Shown here: positions 8,083-15,631 of the stretch, piece after piece
Position numbering within the stretch: position 1 is the stretch's first letter
Layout: the number at the start of each line of letters is the position of its first letter
Assembly (NCBI RefSeq): GCF_024171645.1
Contig: NZ_JALKAC010000001.1
Span: 1,116,001 to 1,180,000, forward strand
Length of the DNA stretch: 64,000 nucleotides
Origin: Flavobacterium sp. HSC-32F16
Lineage (GTDB): Bacteria > Bacteroidota > Bacteroidia > Flavobacteriales > Flavobacteriaceae
Reading direction: 5' to 3'
Position numbers and translations under genes: made by a program
Notes under the pieces: generated by a model
The model's input: only the letters and a program-made list of their open reading frames with translations
Told to the model about the DNA's origin: nothing
Database searches by the model: none

Positions 8083-8760
8083 ATGGAATTACCCGAAAAT
8101 TTTAAAAAATTTCAAGACTTGAATGATTTTCTAGAAAAATTTGGCGCATATACTCTTGATAAACAACACAATTTATATAATGTAATTGGCGAAAATTCAT
8201 GGAATGTCGACTTAAACAAACAAGAGATTTATTTTGGAGACACCCTAACTTTTCCTATTCAGGTTTTAGGTTCATTTTCACATTCATCAGAAACATGGTT
8301 ATGGATTTGGGAAAATAAATCAGGATATTCTGAATCTTTAATGGAACAGGCATTAGCATTAAAAAAATACGGAGAAGAAAATAACATTGATTTATTAAAA
8401 ACAGGCCAGTTTGATGCTTATCAAAGTGATTTGCATTTGTTTGGAATGCTTGCATCTGAGGTTTTTAATTCAAGCGCTTATTACCTTGCAAATTATGGTC
8501 AGGGAACAATGGTTCTTACTATAAAATCTGATTTAATTGATAACCAAGAGAGTTACGATAACATAAGAGTTTCAACTGTTTTTCCTGAATTTATATCATT
8601 ATTTGAAATAAACAATCACAAGAATGCCTTGGTAAATTATTTATTATTAAAAGGTTATAAATTATTTGAAAATAAAAATGAATTGATTGCAGAAAAAAAC
8701 GAGAAAAAAATAACGGCTACATTTAATGAAAACAATCTTTTAACGGGGTTAAAAGGGTAA
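8083..8760 (+). CDS. Hypothetical protein, DUF6882-like
   Basis: I take the ATG at 8083 (225 residues). The open frame extends upstream to 7897, but that part is low-complexity, phenylalanine-rich sequence in an AT-rich leader, while the product from 8083 starts cleanly with MELPENFKKFQDLNDFLEK. Recognisable features are an ETWLWIWENKSGY segment, a helix of alternating charged residues (LMEQALALKKYGEENN) and no signal peptide. The WxWxW-type segment resembles the poorly described DUF6882 family, so the name is tentative. It follows the cpRec gene after 231 bp and a terminator is not obvious. Confidence 0.65.
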   Translation: MELPENFKKFQDLNDFLEKFGAYTLDKQHNLYNVIGENSWNVDLNKQEIYFGDTLTFPIQVLGSFSHSSETWLWIWENKSGYSESLMEQALALKKYGEENNIDLLKTGQFDAYQSDLHLFGMLASEVFNSSAYYLANYGQGTMVLTIKSDLIDNQESYDNIRVSTVFPEFISLFEINNHKNALVNYLLLKGYKLFENKNELIAEKNEKKITATFNENNLLTGLKG

Positions 8761-8815
8761 ATTAAAAAATCTAACGATCAAAGCTTTTATGATACTTTTT
8801 TGTTTGATTCCATAT

Positions 8816-9008
8816 CCCGATAGCGCGGATTTGTAATCCGTGCCCACAAAGAGAAGCAGTTTCAAAAATACAAAATTGATATACTATGCGGGCACGAATT
8901 ACAAACTCGATAGCTCGGATTTGCAATCCATGCCCTTAACGAGAGAAAATATTAAAAATGAAGCTTTCCTTAGTTTGCGGGCACGGATTACAAATCCGCG
9001 CTATCGGG
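8816..9008. repeat. Compound REP-like palindromic element (four half-units)
   Basis: The unit CCCGATAGCGCGGATTTG (8816 on) and its inverse CAAATCCGCGCTATCGGG (ending 9008) flank two degenerate inner units at about 8888-8935. The first pair of units plus the spacer (8818-8919) is nearly identical to the element at 12419-12520, in the same orientation. This looks like a mobile REP/REPIN-type sequence. No RAYT transposase is encoded in the window, so mobility would be supplied from elsewhere. A short frame at 8840-9061 is only the repeat read as protein. Confidence 0.8.
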
Positions 9009-9039
9009 TTCCTATGGTTTCTTTTTTAGAAGATTCTTT

Positions 9040-9834
9040 CTATTCTTTCTTTAAAATGTAAGTATTATGCTTTCCATTATTGAAGTTAATATCAATATAT
9101 GGACATACCCATTTATAACTCTGATTATCAAAAGTAATTATTCCAAAATTTTTAGTTTTTTTTAACGCCCAACTATCTGCATTATTCAAATCTTTTTCAA
9201 AAGTTAAGCTTAATGTATCATTTCTTTCAACTACTGAGAGCTTATATAATTGATATAACTGAAATCCTTTAGCGGAATAAGTTAAAGAATCTTTATGTAT
9301 GGTAATGGAAATATCATGTAAGTCTCGCCAATCATCACTATTCTCATTCATGGTAAATAAATATTTTCCATACCACTTTTGATTTAAAAAAATCTCTTTC
9401 TTTTTGTTTTTAGATTTAATAAAATAGCTTTTATATTCGTAAAAAAGAGCTGTAAATTTATTTCTATTAGAATTGTTCAATAATGCTGTATCCTTTTTTA
9501 TTATTTTGGGAGTTGAATTTATATAAATAGGCTCTCTGTAATGATTAGTAATATGCCTTGCATTCAATAATTTTTTATTAAATGTAAATGTGTATTTTGA
9601 ATTGCCCATTTCGCCAAAAGTTTCTATATTTATTATAGAATCACTATTGTATAATTTTTTAAATAGTTTAGCTTCTGTTCCCTCTGATGATTCTCCATAT
9701 ATAGCTATATCTTTAATTAATTGTAGAGAATCTTTCTTAAACACAGTGCTTTTGTATTGACATTGTTCTTTTCGTTTACAAGAAAATAACACTGTCAATA
9801 CAATTAAAAAAGTTAAATTTTTTATTTTTTTCAT
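9040..9834 (-). CDS. Lipoprotein, candidate immunity partner of the upstream hydrolase
   Basis: I chose the inner ATG at 9834 because the product then begins MKKIKNLTFLIVLTVLFSCK, a lipoprotein signal with C19 as the lipidated residue; the longer frame would put 16 residues in front of it. The mature 246 residues are polar, with a C-terminal beta-rich part (WYGKYLFTMNENSDDWRDL, ISITIHKDSLTYS) that resembles domains often found beside toxin genes. I do not recognise the family firmly. The gene starts 10 bp after the stop of the peptidoglycan hydrolase and shares its strand, so the two are probably one transcript. A periplasmic lipoprotein beside a cell-wall hydrolase would fit an immunity protein; this is inference. 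Confidence 0.68.
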   Translation of the reverse strand: MKKIKNLTFLIVLTVLFSCKRKEQCQYKSTVFKKDSLQLIKDIAIYGESSEGTEAKLFKKLYNSDSIINIETFGEMGNSKYTFTFNKKLLNARHITNHYREPIYINSTPKIIKKDTALLNNSNRNKFTALFYEYKSYFIKSKNKKKEIFLNQKWYGKYLFTMNENSDDWRDLHDISITIHKDSLTYSAKGFQLYQLYKLSVVERNDTLSLTFEKDLNNADSWALKKTKNFGIITFDNQSYKWVCPYIDINFNNGKHNTYILKKE

Positions 9835-9844
9835 AATTTTTAAT

Positions 9845-11848
9845 TTATAAAGGAATCTTAGTATAATCATTGTGAACTTCAAGCAATTCCCTTAAATCCT
9901 GAGTTGTTTTTCCATATGTCATTTCAAAGTGAGGTTTATCAACAAAACTTTTCCAATCTCCACCCCATGCTAAACCCCATTTTTTGCCAATTGGAGCAAT
10001 ATTAGATAAAACCGTTTCTTGTTCTACCCAATCGATAGTACCATTTTTTATTTCTGCAACATCAATTGCCAAACCAAAATTATGATTACTTTCCCCTCCT
10101 CTTGCATTTGTAACTTTTGGACGTTGCCTAAACAAAGTATCTTGTTCTGCATAAGTTCTATACCCTTGAATTATTCTTAATTTAATTCCCATAGTTTTTT
10201 CGACATCATTGATAAAATTTTTGACAGCACATTTTATTTTAGGATGAAGTTTATCAATTCTTGAATTAGTGACAGTATCCCAAGTCTCTAAGCATTCTCC
10301 TTTTTTATTTTCTATAATAGTTTCATTTTTACAGCTAAAAGCAGTTTCTTTTAAGCTTAATCCCTCTCTATAAATCTCTTCAGCAACCATTGTAATCTCC
10401 CAGACATATGTATTACCATCAGGATTTGTCGCCTTTTTGTATTTTATTTCTTTCCCCTGATGATTCAACTTAGTTGCCCATTCCCATTCTCCATTTTCTT
10501 TAAAAAAAATTGGATTGTTTCGATAAGCTGCACCGCTTAAAACAATACGATTAAGTTCTTTTCCGTGTCCCGATATTGAAGGGTATAAAACCGCCAAATA
10601 CAAATCTGTAAGTGTTTCATATTTTTTTTTGACTACAAAGTGGTTCTTAACATATATTAAATGTTTCTGAACATAATCCATTTGTTCAATAAAAGTCATT
10701 TTGACTAATTTTTCTTGTGTAGTACCTAAATCATGAGTAGCATTCTCCCCAAATTGAATTAAGCCCACATAACCAATACCATTATCAATGGATGGGCTAA
10801 ATGTTTTATTAGTTTCTAAAGCCATAACTGTCATTAACCAATTAGGATCCACTCCTAAAGTTTTTGAAACTTCTGAAACTTTTTTTCTCTCATCGCAACC
10901 TATTTTGTTACCCCAAACTAAATTATAATCCTTACATAAACATTTATTTTGATGCCACATAGAATCCCCAACATCAACCATTAGTAAACTATTTATAAAT
11001 TCTTGCTGTGGGTCGTAAACAACAGTTGTATTTACCGCGATTTTCTGTTCCTGGTAATCGTGAGCTTTTTTATCTGGTTTAGTTATTCCCCTGGTTTCTT
11101 TTTTTGAAGGTTTAGGAACCGGCACTTTTGCAAATATATCTTCTTTATAATCTGGATTGATTACATTGACATTTTCCGTAGGTTTCGAAACTTTTTTGTA
11201 AAACTCAGCGGTTACATAATATTCATGAAATACCCCTTCGTTTAACTCACCAGGTGCTGACTTTGCATTGACCAGCCATACTTTTCCTAGGTCGAACGTA
11301 AATTCTACATCGGCTTTTCCATTCTGCACATTGGTCTCCTTAGTTTGTATACTAATATCGCTAAGATCTTTTTTACCTCCATCGTCTTCCCATAAAGTAA
11401 CAATTATAGGGAATTTTTCCATATTTATACAGTGAACACGGGCCGTTATGGTTTCGCCATAACTAAATAACTTAGTCGGCTTTTGTTTATTTTTATCAAG
11501 AATTTCAACATGAAGAATTTTTCTTTCTTCAGTATTCTTTGTTTTTATATCAAGAACCGCTTTTTCTCCATTTGCATCAACGAGCATTCTAATTCCTTTT
11601 CTTTTGAGACTGTCCTGGGTAAATGTATAATCCACAGTTGTTCCTGTTTTATCGCTTTTAGGCTTTTTTTTCCATTCATTTCCAAATAAAATCCAGACAC
11701 TCCATTTAATGCTTTGGTCTGATATGTTTTGAAATTGTGGTTCACTTGATTGTGAACGAATTGAACTGCCCAAAAAATCATGTATAGAATAATATTCTTT
11801 TATTCCTATTACAGGATTTGGATTCCCGTATATTTTTACTTTACTCAT
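9845..11848 (-). CDS. Two-domain peptidoglycan hydrolase, candidate secreted effector
   Basis: From the ATG at 11848 the product has 667 residues, with no signal peptide and no membrane segment. Residues 1-220 form two beta-rich parts: an opening SKVKIYGNPNPVIGIKEYY and an Ig-like stretch with VTLWEDDGGKK at 150-160. A linker follows. Residues ~320-450 look lysozyme/transglycosylase-like, with MALETNKTFSPS (candidate catalytic E345) and GYVGLIQFGENAT. Residues ~525-648 are an M15 peptidase domain: GYRTYAEQDTLF, then SNHNFGLAIDVAE (H589, D596) and DKPHFEM (H640), the zinc ligands of D,D- or L-Ala-D-Glu peptidases. So one protein may cut both glycan and peptide. It resembles a toxin delivered by type VI or a phage-tail-like system, though none is in the window. 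A lysin of a degraded prophage is the alternative. Confidence 0.8.
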   Translation of the reverse strand: MSKVKIYGNPNPVIGIKEYYSIHDFLGSSIRSQSSEPQFQNISDQSIKWSVWILFGNEWKKKPKSDKTGTTVDYTFTQDSLKRKGIRMLVDANGEKAVLDIKTKNTEERKILHVEILDKNKQKPTKLFSYGETITARVHCINMEKFPIIVTLWEDDGGKKDLSDISIQTKETNVQNGKADVEFTFDLGKVWLVNAKSAPGELNEGVFHEYYVTAEFYKKVSKPTENVNVINPDYKEDIFAKVPVPKPSKKETRGITKPDKKAHDYQEQKIAVNTTVVYDPQQEFINSLLMVDVGDSMWHQNKCLCKDYNLVWGNKIGCDERKKVSEVSKTLGVDPNWLMTVMALETNKTFSPSIDNGIGYVGLIQFGENATHDLGTTQEKLVKMTFIEQMDYVQKHLIYVKNHFVVKKKYETLTDLYLAVLYPSISGHGKELNRIVLSGAAYRNNPIFFKENGEWEWATKLNHQGKEIKYKKATNPDGNTYVWEITMVAEEIYREGLSLKETAFSCKNETIIENKKGECLETWDTVTNSRIDKLHPKIKCAVKNFINDVEKTMGIKLRIIQGYRTYAEQDTLFRQRPKVTNARGGESNHNFGLAIDVAEIKNGTIDWVEQETVLSNIAPIGKKWGLAWGGDWKSFVDKPHFEMTYGKTTQDLRELLEVHNDYTKIPL

Positions 11849-11872
11849 AATGCTGGGCTTTTTTAATAACAA

Positions 11873-12240
11873 AGAGTCTGTTTTTTATCTCCTTTTTCAA
11901 TTGTAACAAAACTGAATAGTTGTGATTGTTGTTTATTTTTTTTTGTCTTCGTCTTTTGCATATTCATTAATAGCAGTAATTAATTCCAATTACTAAACAA
12001 TTATAGATTATAATCTACAATCTAATTCAAATCATAAATGTAGTCTTTTTATCCTTTTTAATTTAAACAATATAAATATTTTCTTTCATTTTTTAATTTT
12101 TAACAAAAAGAATAGATATGTTATTATTGAAATGCATAAACCTAAGTTAAAATCTCTGCTCATTAACGCAATAATCAATACAATAAAGAGGACACATACG
12201 AGACACACACGACAGCAAAAAATAAAATTAAAAAACAACA
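11873..12240. other. AT-rich intergenic stretch with no gene
   Basis: About 370 bp lie upstream of the effector gene (minus strand). The stretch is AT-rich with a short inverted repeat (ATAGATTATAATCTA region) near 12003-12020 and no open frame. I see no convincing promoter, although one must serve the effector gene. It ends in the terminator of the XRE remnant. Confidence 0.5.
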
Positions 12241-12277
12241 AAGAAGCCTAATAAAAACAATTTTTATTAGGCTTCTT
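12241..12277 (-). terminator. Terminator of the XRE gene remnant
   Basis: AAGAAGCCTAATAAAAA pairs with TTTTTATTAGGCTTCTT around a 3-nt loop. It is a near-copy of the terminator at 12631-12673 of the intact XRE gene, which shows that the duplication took in the 3' flank as well. Confidence 0.8.
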
Positions 12278-12301
12278 TAAATTCCAAAAAGAACAAAAAA
12301 C

Positions 12302-12418
12302 TTATTTATCATTCAATATTTTTTCTAAATACTCAACTTTATCTTTTTTAGCTTGAATTAAACGTTCGTAAAGCTTTTTATTTTCTTCGTAAGCTTCAAT
12401 CAACTTTTCTAAAGGATT
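12302..12418 (-). pseudogene. 3' remnant of an XRE regulator gene, cut by a REP-like element
   Basis: The minus strand encodes the last 38 residues of a close copy of the regulator at 12695-13111: NPLEKLIEAYEENKKLYERL, then a QAKKDKVEYLEKIL coiled coil and stop. Homology ends abruptly where the REP-like element at 12419 begins. The stop codon and terminator are retained, while the DNA-binding half is missing, so it is non-functional. Beyond the element, 12524-12607 (minus) reads as an open tail ending KIKYRSINNYR, which may be another gene scrap, but this is weak. Confidence 0.82.
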
Positions 12419-12520
12419 CCCGATAGCGCGGATTTGTAATCCGTGCCCACAAAGAGAAGCAGTTTCAAAAATACAAAATTGATATACTATGCGGGCACGG
12501 ATTACAAATCCGCGCTATCG
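12419..12520. repeat. REP-like palindromic element (REPIN-type), 102 bp
   Basis: CGATAGCGCGGATTTGTAAT at the left end is inverted at the right end (ATTACAAATCCGCGCTATCG). The 52-bp spacer is the same as in the first half of the 8816-9008 element, in the same orientation. The element sits exactly at the break of the XRE remnant. Confidence 0.82.
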
Positions 12521-12630
12521 TTATCTATAATTATTTATCGATCGGTATTTTATCTTAAGTTCAATTAGTAATTTAGAAAAAATCGATTTTACTTCTTCAT
12601 CCACTAGCCTTAAACATAAAGTTTAACAAC

Positions 12631-12673
12631 AAAAAAAGCCTAATAAATATTAAAAATTTATTAGGCTTTTTTT
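12631..12673 (-). terminator. Terminator of the XRE regulator gene
   Basis: AAAAAAAGCCTAATAAAT pairs with ATTTATTAGGCTTTTTTT. On the minus strand the hairpin is followed by a T run and lies 22 bp after the stop of the XRE gene. Confidence 0.85.
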
Positions 12674-12694
12674 AATTCCAGAAAGAACAAATAA

Positions 12695-13111
12695 CTATTT
12701 ATCCTTCAATATTTTTTCTAAATACTCAACTTTATCTTTCTCAGCTTGAATCAAACGTTCGTAAAGCTTTTTATTTTCTTCGTAAGCTTCAATTAGTTTT
12801 TCTAAAGGATTAAAAGTGAATATTGGTCCATGTGCGAATGCACCATTACTACCACTATTATCATAGAAATTATTGAAATAATTAATTGCAGCTTCTTCTG
12901 AAAAGTTTTTCAGCGCTTCAACATTTACGCCCAAAGCTTTTGCAATCTGTTTTAGCTTTTCATCATCTATCGTTTCGCTATTTTCTAAAGCAGAAATCGC
13001 TTGTTGGTTTGTTCCTAAAGCTTGAGCCAAAGCTTCTTGCTTCATGTCACGAAGTTCGCGAATTCGGCTAATTTTTCTTCCGATATGGCTTGGTTTTGCA
13101 AATGTGGTCAT
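12695..13111 (-). CDS. XRE-family regulator with C-terminal coiled coil
   Basis: The 138-residue protein has a helix-turn-helix domain at about residues 8-65, with KISRIRELRDMKQEALAQAL and TNQQAISALENSETID as the recognition part. Next comes a variable linker (~75-100, rich in Asn, Ser and Gly). It ends in NPLEKLIEAYEENKKLYERL and a heptad-like tail, QAEKDKVEYLEKIL, which probably dimerises. Two paralogues lie at 62385-62786 and 63248-63637, with the same two ends and a different linker. Homologues are usually cytoplasmic repressors or activators; no target is evident here. A TAnnTTTG element lies 4 nt before the ATG. Confidence 0.9.
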   Translation of the reverse strand: MTTFAKPSHIGRKISRIRELRDMKQEALAQALGTNQQAISALENSETIDDEKLKQIAKALGVNVEALKNFSEEAAINYFNNFYDNSGSNGAFAHGPIFTFNPLEKLIEAYEENKKLYERLIQAEKDKVEYLEKILKDK

Positions 13112-13115
13112 AATT

Positions 13116-13123
13116 CAAAAATA
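13116..13123 (-). promoter_or_regulatory. TAnnTTTG element directly before the XRE start codon
   Basis: On the minus strand TATTTTTG fits the Bacteroidota -7 consensus, and only 4 nt separate it from the ATG at 13111. Transcription from it would start at or next to the start codon, which implies a leaderless mRNA. The paralogues at 62.8 and 63.6 kb share the arrangement. Confidence 0.5.
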
Positions 13124-13278
13124 TTGCTTATGAAACAAAAGTACGATTTTTGAGACATAAAATTAAAATAAGTTTCTAAGATTATTAGGTGTTAAGATTC
13201 TAAGTTTTCTCTTGATCTTTTACTCTGCCAGCAAAAAAACTTTAAACCTGAAATCTGAAACAAATTTAATCTCAAAGT

Positions 13279-13400
13279 GCAGCTCGCGTGAGGGATAGAA
13301 GGAAGCTGCCGAAGCAGCCCGTATAGCCCGACAGCATCGCGATAAGAGGGCGTATAAGCGCAAAGCAGGTTTGCCCTCTTATCGCGATGGTGGCACGCCC
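13279..13400 (+). ncRNA. Structured-RNA-like intergenic repeat (possible flavo-1-type)
   Basis: The stretch runs from GCAGCTCGCGTGAGGGAT to GGTGGCACGCCC and is far more GC-rich than its surroundings. It can fold into an outer GCGTG/CACGC stem, a small GCTGC-CGAA-GCAGC hairpin (13305-13318) and a perfect 16-bp stem, ATCGCGATAAGAGGGC (13336-13351) with GCCCTCTTATCGCGAT (13373-13388). From memory, sequences with GCGTGAGGGAT and GCCCGACAGC recur between genes in Bacteroidota genomes, and the flavo-1 RNA motif is one candidate name. The strand is a guess. It ends 86 bp before the lipoprotein gene at 13487. The rest of the 13112-13486 gap is AT-rich with a TTAGATTCTAAG-type repeat. Confidence 0.5.
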
Positions 13401-13486
13401 AAATAGTTATTCTTACATTTTTTTATTTCTGTGCGCAACCTTTTAAAATATATTTTACTACTGGATATAACTTAAAAGGTAAAAAA

Positions 13487-14344
13487 ATGAAAAAAATAAT
13501 AAATCTTCTTTTGATTGGATTTTTCGCTGTTGCATGTTCAAACGATGAAAGCCCTAAAGAACCGGAATTGGTTTCTATTACAACCAATTATTATGTGGAT
13601 AATGAAATAATTGACTCTTCAAAGTCTAATTATTCAAATCAGCAGCTGCAAAACGTACAAAACTTAGATCAAAGCCGTACAGAATATAAATACAATAATA
13701 ATTTGATTGCTTCAGCTTCTAATTATGAACCGGATGGCTTTTTATTCTCAACCAACAAATATACTTTTGACAGTAATGATCGTTTAACTGAGGATGCTGT
13801 TGTTTTTAGTGATAACAGCATTATAAAATATACTATTACTTATAACGAAAATTCTATTCTTGTTACTTACAGTCATTACAATGGCAACTCTATAGTATAT
13901 GAATTGGAACTCAATGGTGATAAGCAGGTGATTAGCAAACGAGCAGTCTTGGTAAATGGTGCGCCGCCTAAAGCAAATTCTTTAAGATACCAATATACTT
14001 ATGCGGGCAAAAATTTGATTAGCGTGACTTCTTTTAATGCTGCAACAAATATTACTACACCGCTTGTTACGTATACTTACGGCACTTTGAAAAATGAGAC
14101 AGATTCTTCTAGGCATATGTATGGAAAGGCCTGGAAAATGAATAGTTTTTTAATGGTTATAGTAAATCAGGGAAATTACACGCCGCAGGTTTCTGAAAAT
14201 TTAATTTCGAGTTATAAAGAAGGCACAAGAGACGCTGTAATAAATCGAGAGTATCGCGATGGTAAAATTTCGAAAACGACTACTGAATACAATACATCTT
14301 GGGATGTCGCAATGAAAATAGAGTCTGTTTATGAGTATAAGTAA
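13487..14344 (+). CDS. Lipoprotein with YD-like repeats (first of tandem pair)
   Basis: The 285-residue product begins MKKIINLLLIGFFAVACSND, a lipoprotein signal with C17 as the lipid anchor. The mature part is made of beta-type repeats in which Tyr, Asn and Asp recur: YKYNNNLIASASNYEPDGF, YTFDSNDRLTEDA, YQYTYAGKNLISVTSF. These look like the YD/RHS-type or DUF4595-like repeats found in many Bacteroidota surface lipoproteins. No enzymatic motif is visible. The next gene is a paralogue, 42 bp downstream on the same strand, so they probably form an operon. Function unknown; likely on the periplasmic face or cell surface. Confidence 0.75.
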   Translation: MKKIINLLLIGFFAVACSNDESPKEPELVSITTNYYVDNEIIDSSKSNYSNQQLQNVQNLDQSRTEYKYNNNLIASASNYEPDGFLFSTNKYTFDSNDRLTEDAVVFSDNSIIKYTITYNENSILVTYSHYNGNSIVYELELNGDKQVISKRAVLVNGAPPKANSLRYQYTYAGKNLISVTSFNAATNITTPLVTYTYGTLKNETDSSRHMYGKAWKMNSFLMVIVNQGNYTPQVSENLISSYKEGTRDAVINREYRDGKISKTTTEYNTSWDVAMKIESVYEYK

Positions 14345-14386
14345 AATAATCTTTTTTTTAAAATAATTCTTTTAAATCCATCATCT

Positions 14387-15322
14387 ATGAAAAAAATAAT
14401 ATCTCTGCTTATAGCATTATTAATTGTTTCATGTACTAATGATTCTGATAATGTTGTTCCTGCAAACAAGAATACAACCTTGTCAACCATTACAAAAAAC
14501 TATTATTTAAATGGTAATTTAAACCATAAATCCAGTAAAATATATTTTATTAATGAAAAAGTAAGCGTAGTTCGTTTTTTAGACGGAACATATGATGATT
14601 ATAAGTATAACTCAGATAATTTAGTATCTTCTATATTAAAATACAATTCAGCAAATACACTTTTATTTACTACAAACTATTCTTATGATAATTTAGATCG
14701 CATAACTAAAATTGAAGAAATCCCGACTACTTCATATTCCGTAACTCAGAAGGTTAAGATAAGGAATTTCGCTTATTACCAAAATAAAATAGTTTTTATC
14801 AGAGAATTTCCTTCTCAAGAATTCTATTCGTATACATACGAATTGCTGCTTGATAACAATAATAAAATAATCAAAAACAATTGGATAGGATACAATGAAG
14901 TAGTTTTTTCTAACATTCCATCGTCTTATGAATACATCTACACCAATGGTAATTTAACATCTGCAAATATCGATGATGAAATTTCATACAACGATCTAAA
15001 AAATGATTACAGCTATAAAAAAACACTTTTTGGGAAAGAATGGAAACAAAATAGTTTTTTGGCTAATTTATATCCAGATAATGAAAAATCTATTACAAGT
15101 TATAGCAGCTACTACTACTGGATAACAGAAATTGAAATATCTGAGAACTTGATTTCAGCTTACAAAAAAAAATATTTAGAGCAATTTAATTTTAACATGA
15201 CGGCTTCATATGAATTTAATGACAAAAAACAGATCTTAAAAGAAATCAAAAACTATAAAGTAACCACAGGAAATGATATGATGGACAGCGTTAAGCTAGA
15301 AATTATTTACGACTATCAATAA
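14387..15322 (+). CDS. Lipoprotein with YD-like repeats (second of tandem pair)
   Basis: The 311-residue product begins MKKIISLLIALLIVSCTNDS (lipidated C16). It follows the same plan as its neighbour: an opening NKNTTLSTITKNYYLNGNL, then YKYNSDNLVSSILKYNSANT and YSYDNLDRITKIEE repeats. Both end in a related FGKEWKQNSFL ... ENLISAYKK segment (GKAWKMNSFL ... ENLISSYKE in the first gene). The two are therefore diverged tandem duplicates. Neither the substrate nor the partner can be read from the sequence. A hairpin at 15336-15369 ends the operon. Confidence 0.75.
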   Translation: MKKIISLLIALLIVSCTNDSDNVVPANKNTTLSTITKNYYLNGNLNHKSSKIYFINEKVSVVRFLDGTYDDYKYNSDNLVSSILKYNSANTLLFTTNYSYDNLDRITKIEEIPTTSYSVTQKVKIRNFAYYQNKIVFIREFPSQEFYSYTYELLLDNNNKIIKNNWIGYNEVVFSNIPSSYEYIYTNGNLTSANIDDEISYNDLKNDYSYKKTLFGKEWKQNSFLANLYPDNEKSITSYSSYYYWITEIEISENLISAYKKKYLEQFNFNMTASYEFNDKKQILKEIKNYKVTTGNDMMDSVKLEIIYDYQ

Positions 15323-15335
15323 TTCTTAAAAAAAG

Positions 15336-15369
15336 AAAAGACTTAACGGATAATTCTATTGAGTCTTTT
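15336..15369 (+). terminator. Weak hairpin terminator after the lipoprotein pair
   Basis: AAAAGACTTAA pairs with TTGAGTCTTTT (one G-U pair) across a 12-nt loop and is followed by a T run. It lies 14 bp after the stop at 15322. Confidence 0.6.
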
Positions 15370-15408
15370 TTTTAGTATTAAAATATCTAAGATAATCAAA
15401 TTTAAACT

Positions 15409-15546
15409 CTAATTTTTGAAGGCCAGCCATTTTTAGCAATTAAAGAAACAACTACGAGTGAAAAATCTGCAAAGGATCTTCAATTTAATCCTGTGACTCC
15501 AGAAAAATTAATAGAGGAAATAAAAAAACTGGACCGATTAAATTAA
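15409..15546 (+). pseudogene. Possible gene fragment, about 44 residues, no start codon
   Basis: A frame without a start codon runs to the TAA at 15544-15546 and reads as a plausible protein C-terminus: FEGQPFLAIKETTTSEKS, then VTPEKLIEEIKKLDRLN. An in-frame stop lies just upstream. Good amphipathic character in the last 15 residues suggests a gene scrap rather than noise, but I cannot place its family. The rest of the 15323-15631 gap holds only two terminators. Confidence 0.3.
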
Positions 15547-15592
15547 TTATCATAATAAATGGATTAACATTGATGATCTAGATAAATTATAA

Positions 15593-15621
15593 AAAAGCCC
15601 CAATTAATATTTGGGGCTTTT
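15593..15621. terminator. Hairpin terminator of the NUDIX gene
   Basis: AAAAGCCCCAA pairs with TTGGGGCTTTT across a 7-nt loop, with A and T runs on the two sides. It lies 11 bp past the NUDIX stop (minus strand) and can work in both directions. Confidence 0.85.
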
Positions 15622-15631
15622 AAATTTTATA

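Noticed and set aside
8840..9061. Short ORF on the plus strand (73 codons)
   Set aside because: It is the REP-like repeat read as protein and ends in the 3' end of the antisense lipoprotein gene.
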